A stretch of DNA of 64,000 nt from Paraspadella gotoi. Taxonomy: Eukaryota > Chaetognatha. The stretch spans positions 7,941,568-8,005,567 of the forward strand of contig CM119265.1 in the NCBI GenBank assembly GCA_051294375.1. The letters are read 5' to 3'. Positions 1 through 12,477 of the stretch are shown here, piece after piece. Under the pieces are notes generated by a model. The model did not search any database and was not told the origin of the DNA. It saw only the letters and a list, made by a program, of their open reading frames with translations. Both the position numbers and the translations under genes were made by a program. Within the stretch, counting starts at the first letter, position 1. Every line of letters begins with the position of its first letter.

Positions 1-754
1 TGACCTCACGAGCACATTTTTTTTTCTGTTTGTCACTTAATTTATTTTACATCGAATCGACGTAGATTTGTTAAAGTTGTTAAAAAAATATTAACCACAA
101 AAACAAATTAGTAATCGATATAAAAAAGAAACTTAGATTTCCATTTTCCAAATGACGCAAAAATTCAAACACAAGATTTTATGACTTTTAACCAGTGGCA
201 TAGATATTAGATAATCTCATTCATCGCCGACAGAAAGTAAAATGGAAAATGTTTTCTTGGATGTCTTCCAATTACTCGAGCGGCGACGTCACGCTTCTCG
301 ATTCGTCGAGCGACGAGACCGACTCCGTTCCAATTTCGATGCCACGCAATCTCTTCGCGAATTCAAGCTCTTGCCACATGAGATTGACGGTCGTGCCAGT
401 TCTTGCTGGTTGACTTTGACGGTTGTGCCAGTTCTTGCCTGTTGAATTTGACGTTCATGCCAGTTCTTGTCCGTTGAGTAAGACAGTCGAGTTTGAGTTT
501 GACGGTCGTGCCAGTTTTTGCCTTTTACTAACTCTGACTGTCGTGTAAGTTCTTGCTTTTCAATATATCAATACGACCGCAATGACACTGTCATCTAAAC
601 GACTACTCCGATACGTGTTGCGCCACCGACGCTGCGCCATCCAGTCTACGCCACGAAAGCCACGTCATCAACGCCGCCCAAAAAACTCGCCATTAACGCC
701 ACGCCTCGACGAGGCTGGAATGGCGCCGCGAATCGGCGCCAGAAATCGGTTGGC
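1..754. other. Intergenic or intronic DNA, AT-rich then mixed
   Basis: The first 240 bases are AT-rich with homopolymer runs. From about 270 the sequence becomes CpG-containing and holds a short minisatellite (386-558). The remainder up to the gap at 755 is CpG-rich with repeated 'acgcc' words. No open frame here has a protein-like composition, and no gene is supported. Confidence 0.7.
386..558 (+). repeat. Degenerate 32-bp minisatellite
   Basis: Units beginning gacggtcgtgccagttctt start at 386, 418 and 450, exactly 32 bp apart. A damaged unit follows near 482, and diverged units begin at 501 and 536. The unit core is 'gtgccagttcttgc'. The array decays from left to right. Confidence 0.85.
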
Positions 755-2124
755 NNNNNNNNNNNNNNNNNNNNNNNNNNNNNNNNNNNNNNNNNNNNNN
801 NNNNNNNNNNNNNNNNNNNNNNNNNNNNNNNNNNNNNNNNNNNNNNNNNNNNNNNNNNNNNNNNNNNNNNNNNNNNNNNNNNNNNNNNNNNNNNNNNNNN
901 NNNNNNNNNNNNNNNNNNNNNGAGAGAGAGAGAGAGAGCTTGTTCGGTCATTCGTCTTTTTCGTTGCAACGTTTTTGCCTTGAAAGATCATAATAAATAT
1001 CCGTTTCCCGCTGAGAAATCATCGGCATTCGACCCTCCATTCAACACAAACCCCTCGTCTCACTCGTTCTCCGTTTCAACCCTTACCCTGGACTTACTTT
1101 TTCTCCGTCGCCCCTTCTCCCTTCCTTTTTCTCTTCTCTCCATGCACTCGCCTTCTTTTTCTCTGTCAGCTTCTCTTTCCCCTCACCAACTTTTATTTTC
1201 TTTATTTTCTTCCACTTTCTTATTTCTCACTCTTCACTTACTCAAGGCCCTACTGCATCCCTCACATTTATTTTCATCTCTCAACCCCCCCCCNNNNNNN
1301 NNNNNNNNNNNNNNNNNNNNNNNNNNNNNNNNNNNNNNNNNNNNNNNNNNNNNNNNNNNNNNNNNNNNNNNNNNNNNNNNNNNNNNNNNNNNNNNNNNNN
1401 NNNNNNNNNNNNNNNNNNNNNNNNNNNNNNNNNNNNNNNNNNNNNNNNNNNNNNNNNNNNNNNNNNNNNNNNNNNNNNNNNNNNNNNNNNNNNNNNNNNA
1501 CGCCTGGCGGTGATGATATGAAAAATGCCTTTTTTTTTCTTTCTCCTCCGCCTTGCGAGACAAAAGAGCAGCGGGGGAAGGGAAGATGGGAAAATCGGGA
1601 GAAAAATGGGGATGGGAACAAAAGTTTAGGAATCTCGAGCGCGCCCGACGGGGGGAGCGGTCCTGCCGCCATTGCGAATGGCGAGGAGCGCTTCCACCGC
1701 CTTCGCGAGCCTTTTGAGAGCTGTCTTGCGGGCTTTGCAAGTGGCGGAGAGCGATCTCAACGCTTTTGCAGCTAGAGTAGTCTAGCTGCATTCGTGAGCA
1801 GCTTTTCCAAAGATTTTAAGTTTCAAAAATTGGCTCGTTTTACCAAATATGTTTCTAGTTACTATTAAAATTTAAGAAACCGTATCTAAAATTACCAGCT
1901 AAAAAAACTAAATGGCCAAGAAATTGCATGATAATGTAAAATTCAACAGTAGTATCATAGGTTTACACTTTGAACTTTCATAAAACTTGTCATAAATAAC
2001 AAACTTTAACTACCGTAATCAAAAAAGTCAATTAAAGAAAAACGAGTCAAAACTGTCGTCGATTATCGTCGACGACGTTTTTATCTCTCGATCCTTAATG
2101 GAAAACGATGGCGCATCTCTCGCC

Positions 2125-2127
<3 letters not shown>

Positions 2128-2163
<36 letters not shown>
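2128..2163 (+). repeat. (GA)n microsatellite
   Basis: An uninterrupted GA run of about 18 units on the plus strand. It is followed by purine-rich, then C-rich DNA. Confidence 0.95.
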
Positions 2164-2166
<3 letters not shown>

Positions 2167-2761
2167 CACCGGACGACGAATGGATTTCGGTTCAATTTTG
2201 AAAGAGAAAAAATCGTTGGGGCGGGGTTCTCCTTCCCACCCCCTCTTCCCTTTTCTCCACCCCCCACCCCCACCCCTTCAAGATGAGGGCGGAGGAGCGA
2301 TGGAGAAGGATGATGGTGACGGGCAAAGGACAGTGAATGATGGGGAAGCGGAGGGATGGAGAGATGGAGAGGCACTACGCCGCGACGGCGCTGAATGATG
2401 GTGATATAAAGAGGCCGAACACTGAATGAAAATGACAGAGATGGAGAGAAGATGAAGTAAAGGGATGTGGCGGNNNNNNNNNNNNNNNNNNNNNNNNNNN
2501 NNNNNNNNNNNNNNNNNNNNNNNNNNNNNNNNNNNNNNNNNNNNNNNNNNNNNNNNNNNNNNNNNNNNNNNNNNNNNNNNNNNNNNNNNNNNNNNNNNNN
2601 NNNNNNNNNNNNNNNNNNNNNNNNNNNNNNNNNNNNNNNNNNNNNNNNNNNNNNNNNNNNNNNNNNNNNNNNNNNNNNNNNNNNNNNNNNNNNNNNNNNN
2701 NNNNNNNNNNNNNNNNNNNNNNNNNNNNNNNNNNNNNNNNNNNNNNNNNNNNNNNNNNNNN

Positions 2762-2935
2762 GGGAGGGAAGAAAGTTGATGGGGTTGTAGTTGGGAAGGA
2801 ACAAAGTTGATGGGGATGTGGTTGGGAGGGACGAAAGTTGATGGGGNNNNNNNNNNAAGGGAAGAATGTTGATGGGGGATGTAGATGGGAGGGAGCAAAG
2901 TTGATGGGGATGTAGATGGGATGGAAGTAGTTGCC
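2762..2935 (+). repeat. 31-bp minisatellite bordering gaps
   Basis: The word gttgatgggg starts at 2775, 2806 and 2837. After a 10-N run the related 'gttgatgggg' recurs at 2868 and 2900. The spacings are 31, 31, 31 and 32 bp. The array runs directly into the 288-N gap on its left, so the full array may be longer. Confidence 0.9.
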
Positions 2936-3126
2936 TAGTAATCAACCGATTATGCCGTAACCGTAACCAGTGAAGACTTTGTCGACGGCATTAGTGTAAA
3001 CTGAAATTAAACTAAAAAGGTGTTGATTTCGGGGGCAAGATTTTCGGATTAAGATTAAAATCGATCGGAATTCCTTTTATTTTCATAGAAAAATATCAAA
3101 CGTCGCATCGGATCTGCCCCCTGCCT

Positions 3127-4083
3127 NNNNNNNNNNNNNNNNNNNNNNNNNNNNNNNNNNNNNNNNNNNNNNNNNNNNNNNNNNNNNNNNNNNNNNNNNN
3201 NNNNNNNNNNNNNNNNNNNNNNNNNNNNNNNNNNNNNNNNNNNNNNNNNNNNNNNNNNNNNNNNNNNNNNNNNNNNNNNNNNNNNNNNNNNNNNNNNNNN
3301 NNNNNNNNNNNNNNNNNNNNNNNNNNNNNNNNNNNNNNNNNNNNNNNNNNNNNNNNNNNNNNNNNNNNNNNNNNNNNNNNNNNNNNNNNNNNNNNNNNNN
3401 NNNNNNNNNNNNNNNNNNNNNNNNNNNNNNNNNNNNNNNNNNNNNNNNNNNNNNNNNNNNNNNNNNNNNNNNNNNNNNNNNNNNNNNNNNNNNNNNNNNN
3501 NNNNNNNNNNNNNNNNNNNNNNNNNNNNNNNNNNNNNNNNNNNNNNNNNNNNNNNNNNNNNNNNNNNNNNNNNNNNNNNNNNNNNNNNNNNNNNNNNNNN
3601 NNNNNNNNNNNNNNNNNNNNNNNNNNNNNNNNNNNNNNNNNNNNNNNNNNNNNNNNNNNNNNNNNNNNNNNNNNNNNNNNNNNNNNNNNNNNNNNNNNNN
3701 NNNNNNNNNNNNNNNNNNNNNNNNNNNNNNNNNNNNNNNNNNNNNNNNNNNNNNNNNNNNNNNNNNNNNNNNNNNNNNNNNNNNNNNNNNNNNNNNNNNN
3801 NNNNNNNNNNNNNNNNNNNNNNNNNNNNNNNNNNNNNNNNNNNNNNNNNNNNNNNNNNNNNNNNNNNNNNNNNNNNNNNNNNNNNNNNNNNNNNNNNNNN
3901 NNNNNNNNNNNNNNNNNNNNNNNNNNNNNNNNNNNNNNNNNNNNNNNNNNNNNNNNNNNNNNNNNNNNNNNNNNNNNNNNNNNNNNNNNNNNNNNNNNNN
4001 NNNNNNNNNNNNNNNNNNNNNNNNNNNNNNNNNNNNNNNNNNNNNNNNNNNNNNNNNNNNNNNNNNNNNNNNNNNNNNNNNNN
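3127..4083. other. Largest assembly gap (957 N)
   Basis: All bases are N. The left flank is ordinary sequence ending in 'ctgcct', and the right flank starts with a T run. Nothing can be said of its content. Confidence 0.99.
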
Positions 4084-5305
4084 TTTTTTTCGATATATCG
4101 CTCGACGCAGGTCTGGTTGCTAAGTTGCAATCAATCGGAAGACTTTAAAATGTTTGGATGTTAAAGAGGAGTTGAGAATGTGAGAAAAGGTGAAGCAGAG
4201 GAAGAAAATCATTGGGATGAATAAAGAATTTCATGTGTTGAAGTCATTTTTTTTTTAAATAAAGCCGTACCCACCTCAAATGACGACAGGTTAAGCGCTG
4301 CCTTAATTTTTCTTTCTTTATTTCATTACTTCTTTATTTTCTTTCGTCATGATCCTCATCAGTCATCACCCTTCTTTCTTCCTTTTCTTCCTCTCCCCCC
4401 CCAAAACTTTCGTCCGTTTATCAAAGCAGAAGGCGAGGGTGGGTGACGCCCTCCCCTTTCGGAACTCGTGGCCATTTCACTTGCTTCCTCTTTCCACACC
4501 CAGTCCTCACATACCTTTTACCTCTCTTCTCTTTTTCATCCTTTCACCCCTCTTCTCTTTTTCATCCTCCTCTCTCCCCGGATTCAGCTCCAGTCCTCTT
4601 ATCCGCTACTCCTCGTCTCTGATCCAATCTCTGCTCACGCTATCCATTGCGGTTTTGCTCCAGTTCTCCCGTTTATGCTCCTCCTCGCCTCCGCTCCAGT
4701 CCCTCGTCCGCTTCCGTCAATAAGAAACCCGACGAACTCTAACCTCGGCATCGACTTTGCCCGGGCAGCGTCGGCGGCGGCGTCGGCGGCGGCGGTAGCT
4801 GCCGCGGCGGTGGAGGTGGGCGTGGCCGGCTCGCTCGATACCGAGTGACCCGATATGACCCTCTTTGGTTCATAAGACCCTCGCGATTCGAACGCCGCTC
4901 ACGCGAGAGACGCACGTGGGACGCGAGCGCGCGGGGGACGTGAAGACCGGAAGTGGGCGGCGATGACTTTGTTGTGAAAGGATATAAACATGTATGATGT
5001 TTATATTTACCCCGAGCGTTTACCTAAAGTGGAGCTCTTTTAAAAACTACTCTTTTATACATGTTTAGAAAATTTCAAACAAATTTTTTTTTCCATTAGA
5101 AAGGACATTGATTTTCTTATTTTATTACAATTTTGCCTAATAAATATTTTTGAAACCTCGGTTATCGCGATAACGTTGGGAAATGATCATCTTGCTATCC
5201 TTCTTCCAATTGCATTGTATTAAATTTATGGTTGACATTCGATCGACATTATTTCTCCTTTTTCTCCCTTTCCTTACAATTTTCTCCCTTAACCTTTTCC
5301 TATTT
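4084..5305. other. AT-rich, then pyrimidine-rich, then CpG-rich DNA
   Basis: AT-rich sequence runs to about 4300, followed by a C/T-dominated plus strand at 4300-4735. A GGC/GTC triplet patch with strong CpG content spans 4765-4960, and AT-rich DNA follows. I see no gene. The alanine-codon stretch at 4765-4848 is listed separately. Confidence 0.6.
4765..4848 (+). repeat. GGC/GTC triplet patch, readable as an alanine-rich tail
   Basis: Degenerate gcg/tcg triplets. In one frame they read as an alanine/serine run, then a short mixed tail, then a TGA stop at 4846-4848. The CpG-rich patch continues to about 4960. A coding role is not supported by any recognisable domain. Confidence 0.6.
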
Positions 5306-5522
5306 NNNNNNNNNNNNNNNNNNNNNNNNNNNNNNNNNNNNNNNNNNNNNNNNNNNNNNNNNNNNNNNNNNNNNNNNNNNNNNNNNNNNNNNNNNNNNNN
5401 NNNNNNNNNNNNNNNNNNNNNNNNNNNNNNNNNNNNNNNNNNNNNNNNNNNNNNNNNNNNNNNNNNNNNNNNNNNNNNNNNNNNNNNNNNNNNNNNNNNN
5501 NNNNNNNNNNNNNNNNNNNNNN

Positions 5523-7671
5523 CCGTAGGCAGAGGAAAATCAGAGATTTCTTTCGGAATCAACGATCGCATCAAAAGTTTTGATCTATCGTCGCGTCAAC
5601 CCTTACTTGGGGGACCGGGTCCTGGAGACCTGGGAACCTGGGGACCTTGGGACCTGGGGACCGACTAATCGCTTAGGTTCTCTAAGTTTTAAACATCCTG
5701 ACCTTCAGAAAAAAAAATTTTGATTTTAATAGGAAATGAATTTTAGTTGTTTTTTTTTTTTTAATTTTAAAAAAATATATCTTTAAAGTTACCAACTAAC
5801 CCCAGGATATTTTAAATGCGCTTTAAAGTTTTAAACTCTTATTTTTTTTTCTAACGGGCTTTTCAATGCAATTTCAATGCACTCAAGCTCCATTGATTTT
5901 CCTGACCAACTAAGGCTTTTCAATCAACCGAACTGCCAATTTTCTTTTCCTTGAAAACGCCAAAATACCCACACTTAGCAATCAAGCCACTTTTGCATCA
6001 TGTTAACTTCTTCAGACGAAACGATAAATCCTACTAGATATCTTTTCTTCTTGATTCGCATACTCATACATCTCATACTCTGAACTCAGTACTCATCAAT
6101 ATCATAAAACTCTAGCATCCTCTCTCTCTCTCTCTACTCTCCATCATAAATCCAAATATTTTTTAGTTATTTTCCATATATCGTATGACGAAACGTTTAA
6201 ACGTACCAATCAATAACATATGAGAGACAAGAAATATTTCCAGTTGAACTCCAAGAACGCCAGAAANNNNNNNNNNNNNNNNNNNNNNNNNGAAATCTTC
6301 CCCCCTCTTTTGTCCGGGCGTTGTTATTTTGTTTTCTTTCGGTAAACAAACCTCGAGACGCTCCCCCGTAAACAAAAGACGAGAGAGCGAGAAAAAGCGG
6401 AACGGTTATAAATAAAACGCGAGGACATCGTTGGATAAATGACGGATGAAGGGCAAAAAAAAATATTTAAAAAAAACTTGGTTTCTTTGTGTTTTTTTAC
6501 TGCGACCTCTATCTTTAAAAAAATGTAATTACATTATCAACTAATTCATATTTATAATAATCTGTCGTGACTAAGTAGTTTCGCATATTTTTATATACAT
6601 ATGTGCCCGAGGTTAGCAGGGCTTTCCCGCTCTTCCTTTCCCTTCTGTTTAAAACAAGTACAAAACCGCGAATTAGAGAGTGTACGAACACCATTCTTTT
6701 TTATTCGTCGGTTACGTGCGTTCGCGCGCATCGACTGCGTGTGAGTTCGACAGCGGAATCAAACATTCTTATCTTGCTCCCTCTCTCTTATTGTTATAAT
6801 ATTTTATTTCGCAAAGCCAAATGATAGAGGAATAAAAAATTTCTTTTGTCTCGCTCAATATGGCTCTCTCTCTNNNNNNNNNNNNNNNNNNNNNNNNNNN
6901 NNNNNNNNNNNNNNNNNNNNNNNNNNNNNNNNNNNNNNNNNNNNNNNNNNNNNNNNNNNNNNNNNNNNNNNNNNNNNNNNNNNNNNNNNNNNNNNNNNNN
7001 NNNNNNNNNNNNNNNNNNNNNNNNNNNNNNNNNNNNNNNNNNNNNNNNNNNNNNNNNNNNNNNNNNNNNNNNNNNNNNNNNNNNNNNNNNNNNNNNNNNN
7101 NNNNNNNNNNNNNNNNNNNNNNNNNNNNNNNNNNNNNNNNNNNAATTCCCTCTCATCGAATTACGCAATTTACCTATCTGTCCATAAACCTCTCTTTTTC
7201 TTTTCTCCTTTATTTCCCCTTCAGAAAATTCTTCTCGCCTCTATGATTTTTTTTCCTATTTTTTATTATCTAACACCTTCACTTTTTTTTTTCCTTTTTT
7301 CTTTTTCCTTTTTTTCTCCCTATTTTTTCTTCGTCCTCTCGACCATTTGCGAGTCTTCATTTCTTTTTTATAACAAGAAACTTCTTATCTCTCACGCGCT
7401 TCGATTTTTATTTGTTTTCCTTTACTTTTTCATTCTCTTCTTTCCGCTTCTAGTTTATCTTTCTCTTCCGCACTTAATATCTCTGTCACCCCATAACTCA
7501 CTCTCTCTATTACCCTTTTTTTCTCTCTCCACCCCATACACTCGAAATCCTCATATTTCAGTTAAACTAAAAATCAAAATTTACAATCGAGCGAAAAAGA
7601 GAAAATAAAATATCGGAGAAAAGTGAATAAATAAAACCGAATTCAATTTTTTTTTCCTTCTTTTTTTCCGA
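5523..7671. other. AT-rich DNA with pyrimidine tracts and two gaps
   Basis: A GGGACCTGG-type short tandem repeat (5609-5663) is followed by AT-rich DNA with long A and T runs, a (TC)n stub near 6120, a 25-N gap at 6267 and a 270-N gap at 6874. From about 7190 to 7670 the plus strand is almost all pyrimidine. No coding region is supported. Confidence 0.65.
5609..5663 (+). repeat. Short tandem repeat of GGGACCTGG-like units
   Basis: Repeated 'ggacc', 'cctggg' and 'ggaacctgg' words about 8 to 10 bp apart, just right of the 217-N gap ending at 5522. The repeat may have contributed to the assembly break. Confidence 0.75.
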
Positions 7672-8183
7672 NNNNNNNNNNNNNNNNNNNNNNNNNNNNN
7701 NNNNNNNNNNNNNNNNNNNNNNNNNNNNNNNNNNNNNNNNNNNNNNNNNNNNNNNNNNNNNNNNNNNNNNNNNNNNNNNNNNNNNNNNNNNNNNNNNNNN
7801 NNNNNNNNNNNNNNNNNNNNNNNNNNNNNNNNNNNNNNNNNNNNNNNNNNNNNNNNNNNNNNNNNNNNNNNNNNNNNNNNNNNNNNNNNNNNNNNNNNNN
7901 NNNNNNNNNNNNNNNNNNNNNNNNNNNNNNNNNNNNNNNNNNNNNNNNNNNNNNNNNNGACCGACCGACCGACCAAATCGGTGCCGTCGCCAGCTGGCCT
8001 GATAATTCTATCATCTCTTATTATCTTTTCCATCATCTATTAAGCAAAAATCGGCCGCATCTCTGCTTGGATTATCTTTTATCTCAAATTCTCAATCTCT
8101 CTGTATCACAACTTAACGAGCGTTACAACATTCTCCCTTATCACGTCATCTTTTATCTCGCCTTGGCGTCTGTTCTTAATGTA

Positions 8184-8186
<3 letters not shown>

Positions 8187-8220
<34 letters not shown>
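8187..8220 (+). repeat. (CT)n microsatellite ending in a gap
   Basis: A run of tc dinucleotides continues directly into the N run at 8221-8381. The gap probably contains more of the array. Confidence 0.95.
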
Positions 8221-8962
8221 NNNNNNNNNNNNNNNNNNNNNNNNNNNNNNNNNNNNNNNNNNNNNNNNNNNNNNNNNNNNNNNNNNNNNNNNNNNNNNNN
8301 NNNNNNNNNNNNNNNNNNNNNNNNNNNNNNNNNNNNNNNNNNNNNNNNNNNNNNNNNNNNNNNNNNNNNNNNNNNNNNNNNAGAATTTAATTTTTTTTTT
8401 TTTGCTCTTTTTTTTTCGGTGAAGGAATCGATAATCAATATCACGCGGGGGAACAAGATGGCGCCGGCGAAAAGAGAAACAGAAGGGAAGCGGTGGCCGA
8501 GAGTGGGAGAGCGACGGGGAGGAGTGGAGGGCGAGTGAATGAGAGGAGGCAGATAGAGAGAGAGTGGTGAGACGTGTGAGTGAAACGAAGTGCGCGCCTG
8601 TGATAGACAGTGATGCGCTCTCACGATAATTGAAGAGGGAGGAAATCATCATCGTGAGAGAGAGAGAGAAAGACGTGAATTGTACAGAAATAAGAAAACT
8701 ATAGAAAAACCTAAATAAATGAGATTTTACACACATAATATTATTTGTAAATATTCCATCGTTCACTTAAATCAACAGAGAAGGATGATTTCAAACTTTT
8801 TTCAGACTCGAATCGAATTCAAATCGAATTCGCTACAAATTAATTGGAATTTAAATTTAATTTAATTAATTATATAAATTTAGTTAAGTTGACTCAATAT
8901 GGGTAGGTTAAATCAATTCGATCAAACTTGTCGCATTGGCGTACGTGAAACTTGGGATTAGC

Positions 8963-8986
8963 ACAGTGTCACAGTGTCACAGTGTC
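8963..8986 (+). repeat. Three perfect copies of an 8-bp unit
   Basis: acagtgtc is repeated at 8963, 8971 and 8979. Because it holds the near-palindrome 'gtgtcacagtg', it may also have weak dyad symmetry. Confidence 0.9.
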
Positions 8987-10214
8987 ACACCCACCCATTC
9001 TACTCCCCAACCCACTCCCCCCCTTTTTTTCCACCTCGACTCCGATCTCAACTGAAAAGTCCGATCTCTCGGTCNNNNNNNNNNNNNNNNNNNNNNNNNN
9101 NNNNNNNNNNNNNNNNNNNNNNNNNNNNNNNNNNNNNNNNNNNNNNNNNNNNNNNNNNNNNNNNNNNNNNNNNNNNNNNNNNNNNNNNNNNNNNNNNNNN
9201 NNNNNNNNNNNNNNNNNNNNNNNNNNNNNNNNNNNNNNNNNNNNNNNNNNNNNNNNNNNNNNNNNNNNNNNNNNNNNNNNNNNNNNNNNNNNNNNNNNNN
9301 NNNNNNNNNNNNNNNNNNNNNNNNNNNNNNNNNNNNNNNNNNNNNNNNNNNNNNNNNNNNNNNNNNNNNNNNNNNNNNNNNNNNNNNNNNNNNNNNNNNN
9401 NNNNNNNNNNNNNNNNNNNNNCTTTGCATATTAGCTCGCGTTGGTAAGAAGACTCGACGGGGAGTAAACACTTTGTTTAACAAGTTTTCCAATAGTCGAG
9501 AATCAAAACTGCGTCGATTAAAAAACGCTTCTTCTTAATTTTTAAAAAAAATATTTCTTTCCTTTTTTTCTTAATTATTTTCAGAAGATATGCGACTTTA
9601 GAACAAATAGAAGTTGTAGTAGGTGGTTTATACGCAGTGAGAGAGAGAGAGTGCTTGTTTTCGCTGGGATCTAATCCGATGCGATGTTGGTTTCTGCCGC
9701 TCCATTTTCAATTCTCGCGCATCAGATGAAGGAAGGGAGTTGGTGAAAAAAGAGGGTGAATCCTCGTGGGCGAATGAGGAGGAGAAAAGCGTGAAGGCGA
9801 CGGAGGCGAAAGTAGGGTAAGTTTGAAAGACGAATCACGGAAACTGCGCGGGTAAGGTGAAGATTGATGTCCGTGAGAAATGATTAGAAAGCGATTGGAA
9901 AGAAGTGCGATTGAGGGTGGGTTGGGAGAACATTGTTCACGGAACATGCGGGGCGCATGTGTTCAGATTGCGTTGAAGGGTCAAGTGCATCGACGCTGGC
10001 CGCTGGAACTGCGAAGTCGACAACGACGTAATTTTGGAAGATAGGAAGGACTGAGCAACTAAGCTACTTCCTAAAAACTTTCCTGAAACGCGCCCTCTGT
10101 CTTATTTAAAAATCATGTATTCATATTCTACCAACTCGAAATGCCAAATGCGTTGAAACACAAAATCCCTAGCGACCGCGTCAATTCTCTTCAAGGTCGA
10201 ATCGCTACGAGGAA

Positions 10215-10262
10215 GACGACGATGAAGACGACGATGAAGACGACGATGAAGACGACGATGAA
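10215..10262 (+). repeat. Four perfect copies of gacgacgatgaa
   Basis: 12-bp units start at 10215, 10227, 10239 and 10251, followed by a partial unit. One plus-strand frame reads as an Asp/Glu run (DDDE repeated) inside a short open stretch that has a TAG upstream and a TAA soon after. The minus strand reads as an Arg/Leu/His repeat. Neither is likely to be a protein. Confidence 0.9.
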
Positions 10263-10828
10263 GACGATGCAGAAAGACTACGCCGATAAAGACGACGATG
10301 ATTCCGGCAGAAAATCCTCTCGTAAACGATTCCATCTTCCGGCCACCAAAGATATTCGCTGTCGGGAATTGAAGATTTTTTTCATTCAGTGAAATAATAT
10401 TATTGTATTATCTCTCTCTCTCTCTCNNNNNNNNNNNNNNNNNNNNNNNNNNNNNNNNNNNNNNNNNNNNNNNNNNNNNNNNNNNNNNNNNNNNNNNNNN
10501 NNNNNNNNNNNNNNNNNNNNNNNNNNNNNNNNNNNNNNNNNNNNNNNNNNNNNNNNNNNNNNNNNNNNNNNNNNNNNNNNNNNNNNNNNNNNNNNNNNNN
10601 NNNNNNNNNNNNNNNNNNNNNNNNNNNNNNGACCCGCTTGATTTTCGTGAGTCGGGATCTCATTGTCGGGCTGTGGATGACCCCTGCAAGACCCCTTCAA
10701 AGTTCCTTTAGTCGGCCTATCAAGACCCTCTGTCTAAAGGCCGTCATTCAGCAGTTTCCACCCTGCTCAGCGGCGTCCGGTGGGGAAGGGCGGCGACGCC
10801 GCTGTCAAAACCCTTTCGTCTTCCTACA

Positions 10829-10864
<36 letters not shown>
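10829..10864 (+). repeat. (GGC)12 trinucleotide array
   Basis: A pure GGC run preceded by 'cttcctacag', which resembles a 3' splice site. In one frame it reads as poly-alanine, then about 17 mixed residues, then a stop. The splice-like context may be chance. Confidence 0.9.
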
Positions 10865-10866
<2 letters not shown>

Positions 10867-11469
10867 CAGCGTTGCAAAAATCGTTGCAACTTAAGTTTAA
10901 CCTTTGTTTGCTATGTTAAGAAACATTCTTTTAAGGCTATCTTAATTCAATTAAAGCGTCGTTTTTTTTTAAATTTCCTCATAGATTATTTATTTTTTAT
11001 TCATACCTTCGANNNNNNNNNNNNNNNNNNNNNNNNNNNNNNNNNNNNNNNNNNNNNNNNNNNNNNNNNNNNNNNNNNNNNNNNNNNNNNNNNNNNNNNN
11101 NNNNNNNNNNNNNNNNNNNNNNNNNNNNNNNNNNNNNNNNNNNNNNNNNNNNNNNNNNNNNNNNNNNNNNNNNNNNNNNNNNNNNNNNNNNNNNNNCAGA
11201 TTTTCCTGAGATTTTCTCGAGATATTTTTAGGATCCTTGGCATCATCTCTAGGGGTGTTTTTTTTTCTTCTTGTCGTCGTCATCGTCGTCTTCTTCTATC
11301 TGGAGAAAAGGCGGATGAATTGAAGCTTATGATGAGAAAAAGAAGGAAAACGTGAGAAGAAAAGGGAAGAAAAGAAAGGAAAAAGGGAGGAAAGAAAAGA
11401 AAGAAAGGGAGGAAGGAATGAATNNNNNNNNNNGCCGGAGCGCCTAGGGAAATTCCGCGGGACAAAATT

Positions 11470-11470
<1 letters not shown>

Positions 11471-11516
<46 letters not shown>
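11471..11516 (+). repeat. (CGA)15 trinucleotide array
   Basis: Perfect cga/acg triplets over 46 bp, about 40 bp right of the 10-N gap at 11424-11433. Confidence 0.95.
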
Positions 11517-11689
11517 CTCGGAATCTCAACGACCCGAAAAAGAAGATGGAGAAAGGAGCGAAGGCGAAGCGAATAAGAACTCAGGTCTTTGTGACGCAGA
11601 GAAAAATATAAATTGGCGGGAAAACAATGTAATTAATTGAAAGACCTGAAAATGTTGCACCTGTCGGGAAGAAACTTCCGCTTTTATTC

Positions 11690-11800
11690 ATCAGTGGATT
11701 CATTTATGATCGGACATTAATTCATCTGTAGATCATTAATTATTCATTAATCGTTCATGGATTATTCATAGATCATTCATTGATTATTCATAGATCGACA
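11690..11800 (+). repeat. Degenerate repeat of attcatagatc-like words
   Basis: Words such as 'ttcatctgtagatcatt', 'attcatagatcatt' and 'attcatagatcgac' recur with irregular spacing, giving an AT-rich decayed tandem array. Confidence 0.65.
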
Positions 11801-11849
11801 GCGCCGACAAAGTTAGTGATGGTTAGGGATGCCGAATAAGTGGGGCCTA

Positions 11850-12030
11850 TTTATCGTTTTTCATCTCTTCGATTGAAATAAATAAATATATCCGAAGAAG
11901 AATCAAGATATTGATTATTTTAAGAACAACCAATATAAAAATTATCCATTCATTTAATAAATAAGCTATCTTGCCCCTGACTTTGGAGAGGCTTTGGTGG
12001 TTTAAAGTCTCCATCAATCTTACAAGCTCT
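11850..12030. repeat. Dispersed repeat, copy 1 (partner at 26931-27105)
   Basis: This copy shares ordered blocks with 26931-27105 in the same orientation: 'aagaag', 'acaaccaatat', 'ctttgg', 'gctttggtggtt' and 'tccatca'. The two copies are clearly diverged, unlike the recent duplications elsewhere in the window. It may be a fragment of an old transposable element. I recognise no family. Confidence 0.55.
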
Positions 12031-12275
12031 CAGTCTCGTTTATTGACTCACAGAGTTCCTGGCTTCCCGATCAATTGAGATTCGACCGGCGAATCCAAAA
12101 TTTGCTCACTTTTTTAAAATTTCCATCCAGAAATGAATATTTGATAATTGACGTCGACATTATCGGAAATCAATATTGCTAATTTTCTTTCTTTGAAAAA
12201 GGTTTCATATTTATTACATACATATCGATGGATGCCGAATCTCAGCTACTTGATATAAGTTAAGATCTCTCTCTT

Positions 12276-12397
<122 letters not shown>

Positions 12398-12477
12398 CGT
12401 CTCTCCGCATTCTCTCGTTAATATTTTAAAAGGCATGAAACAGAAGGCGTATTTCACTTTTCTTCTGAAAGGAAACC

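Larger units (their letters stand above)
922..3126. other. Gapped low-complexity DNA without a supported gene
   Basis: The block contains three sizeable N runs (1294-1499, 2474-2761, and the 10-N run at 2847). A (GA)n stub begins at 922, the plus strand is pyrimidine-rich at about 1070-1293, and a GC-rich patch lies at 1550-1775. AT-rich DNA at 1800-2095 is followed by a (GA)n array at 2128-2163 and a minisatellite at 2762-2935. Open frames here are read-outs of repeats or cross N. Confidence 0.65.
7959..10426. other. Mixed low-complexity DNA between gaps
   Basis: The block holds a (GACC)4 stub at 7959, a (CT)n array at 8187-8220 running into a gap, a purine-rich patch at 8450-8700 with an AAGATGGCGCC word at 8455-8465, and AT-rich DNA at 8760-8900. 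There is an 8-bp repeat at 8963, a 347-N gap (9075-9421), mixed purine-rich DNA at 9640-9830 and a 12-bp repeat at 10215. The ATG inside AAGATGGCGCC opens only 26 codons. No gene is supported. Confidence 0.6.

Noticed and set aside
3096-4130. 344-codon minus-strand frame
   Set aside because: More than nine tenths of it is N.
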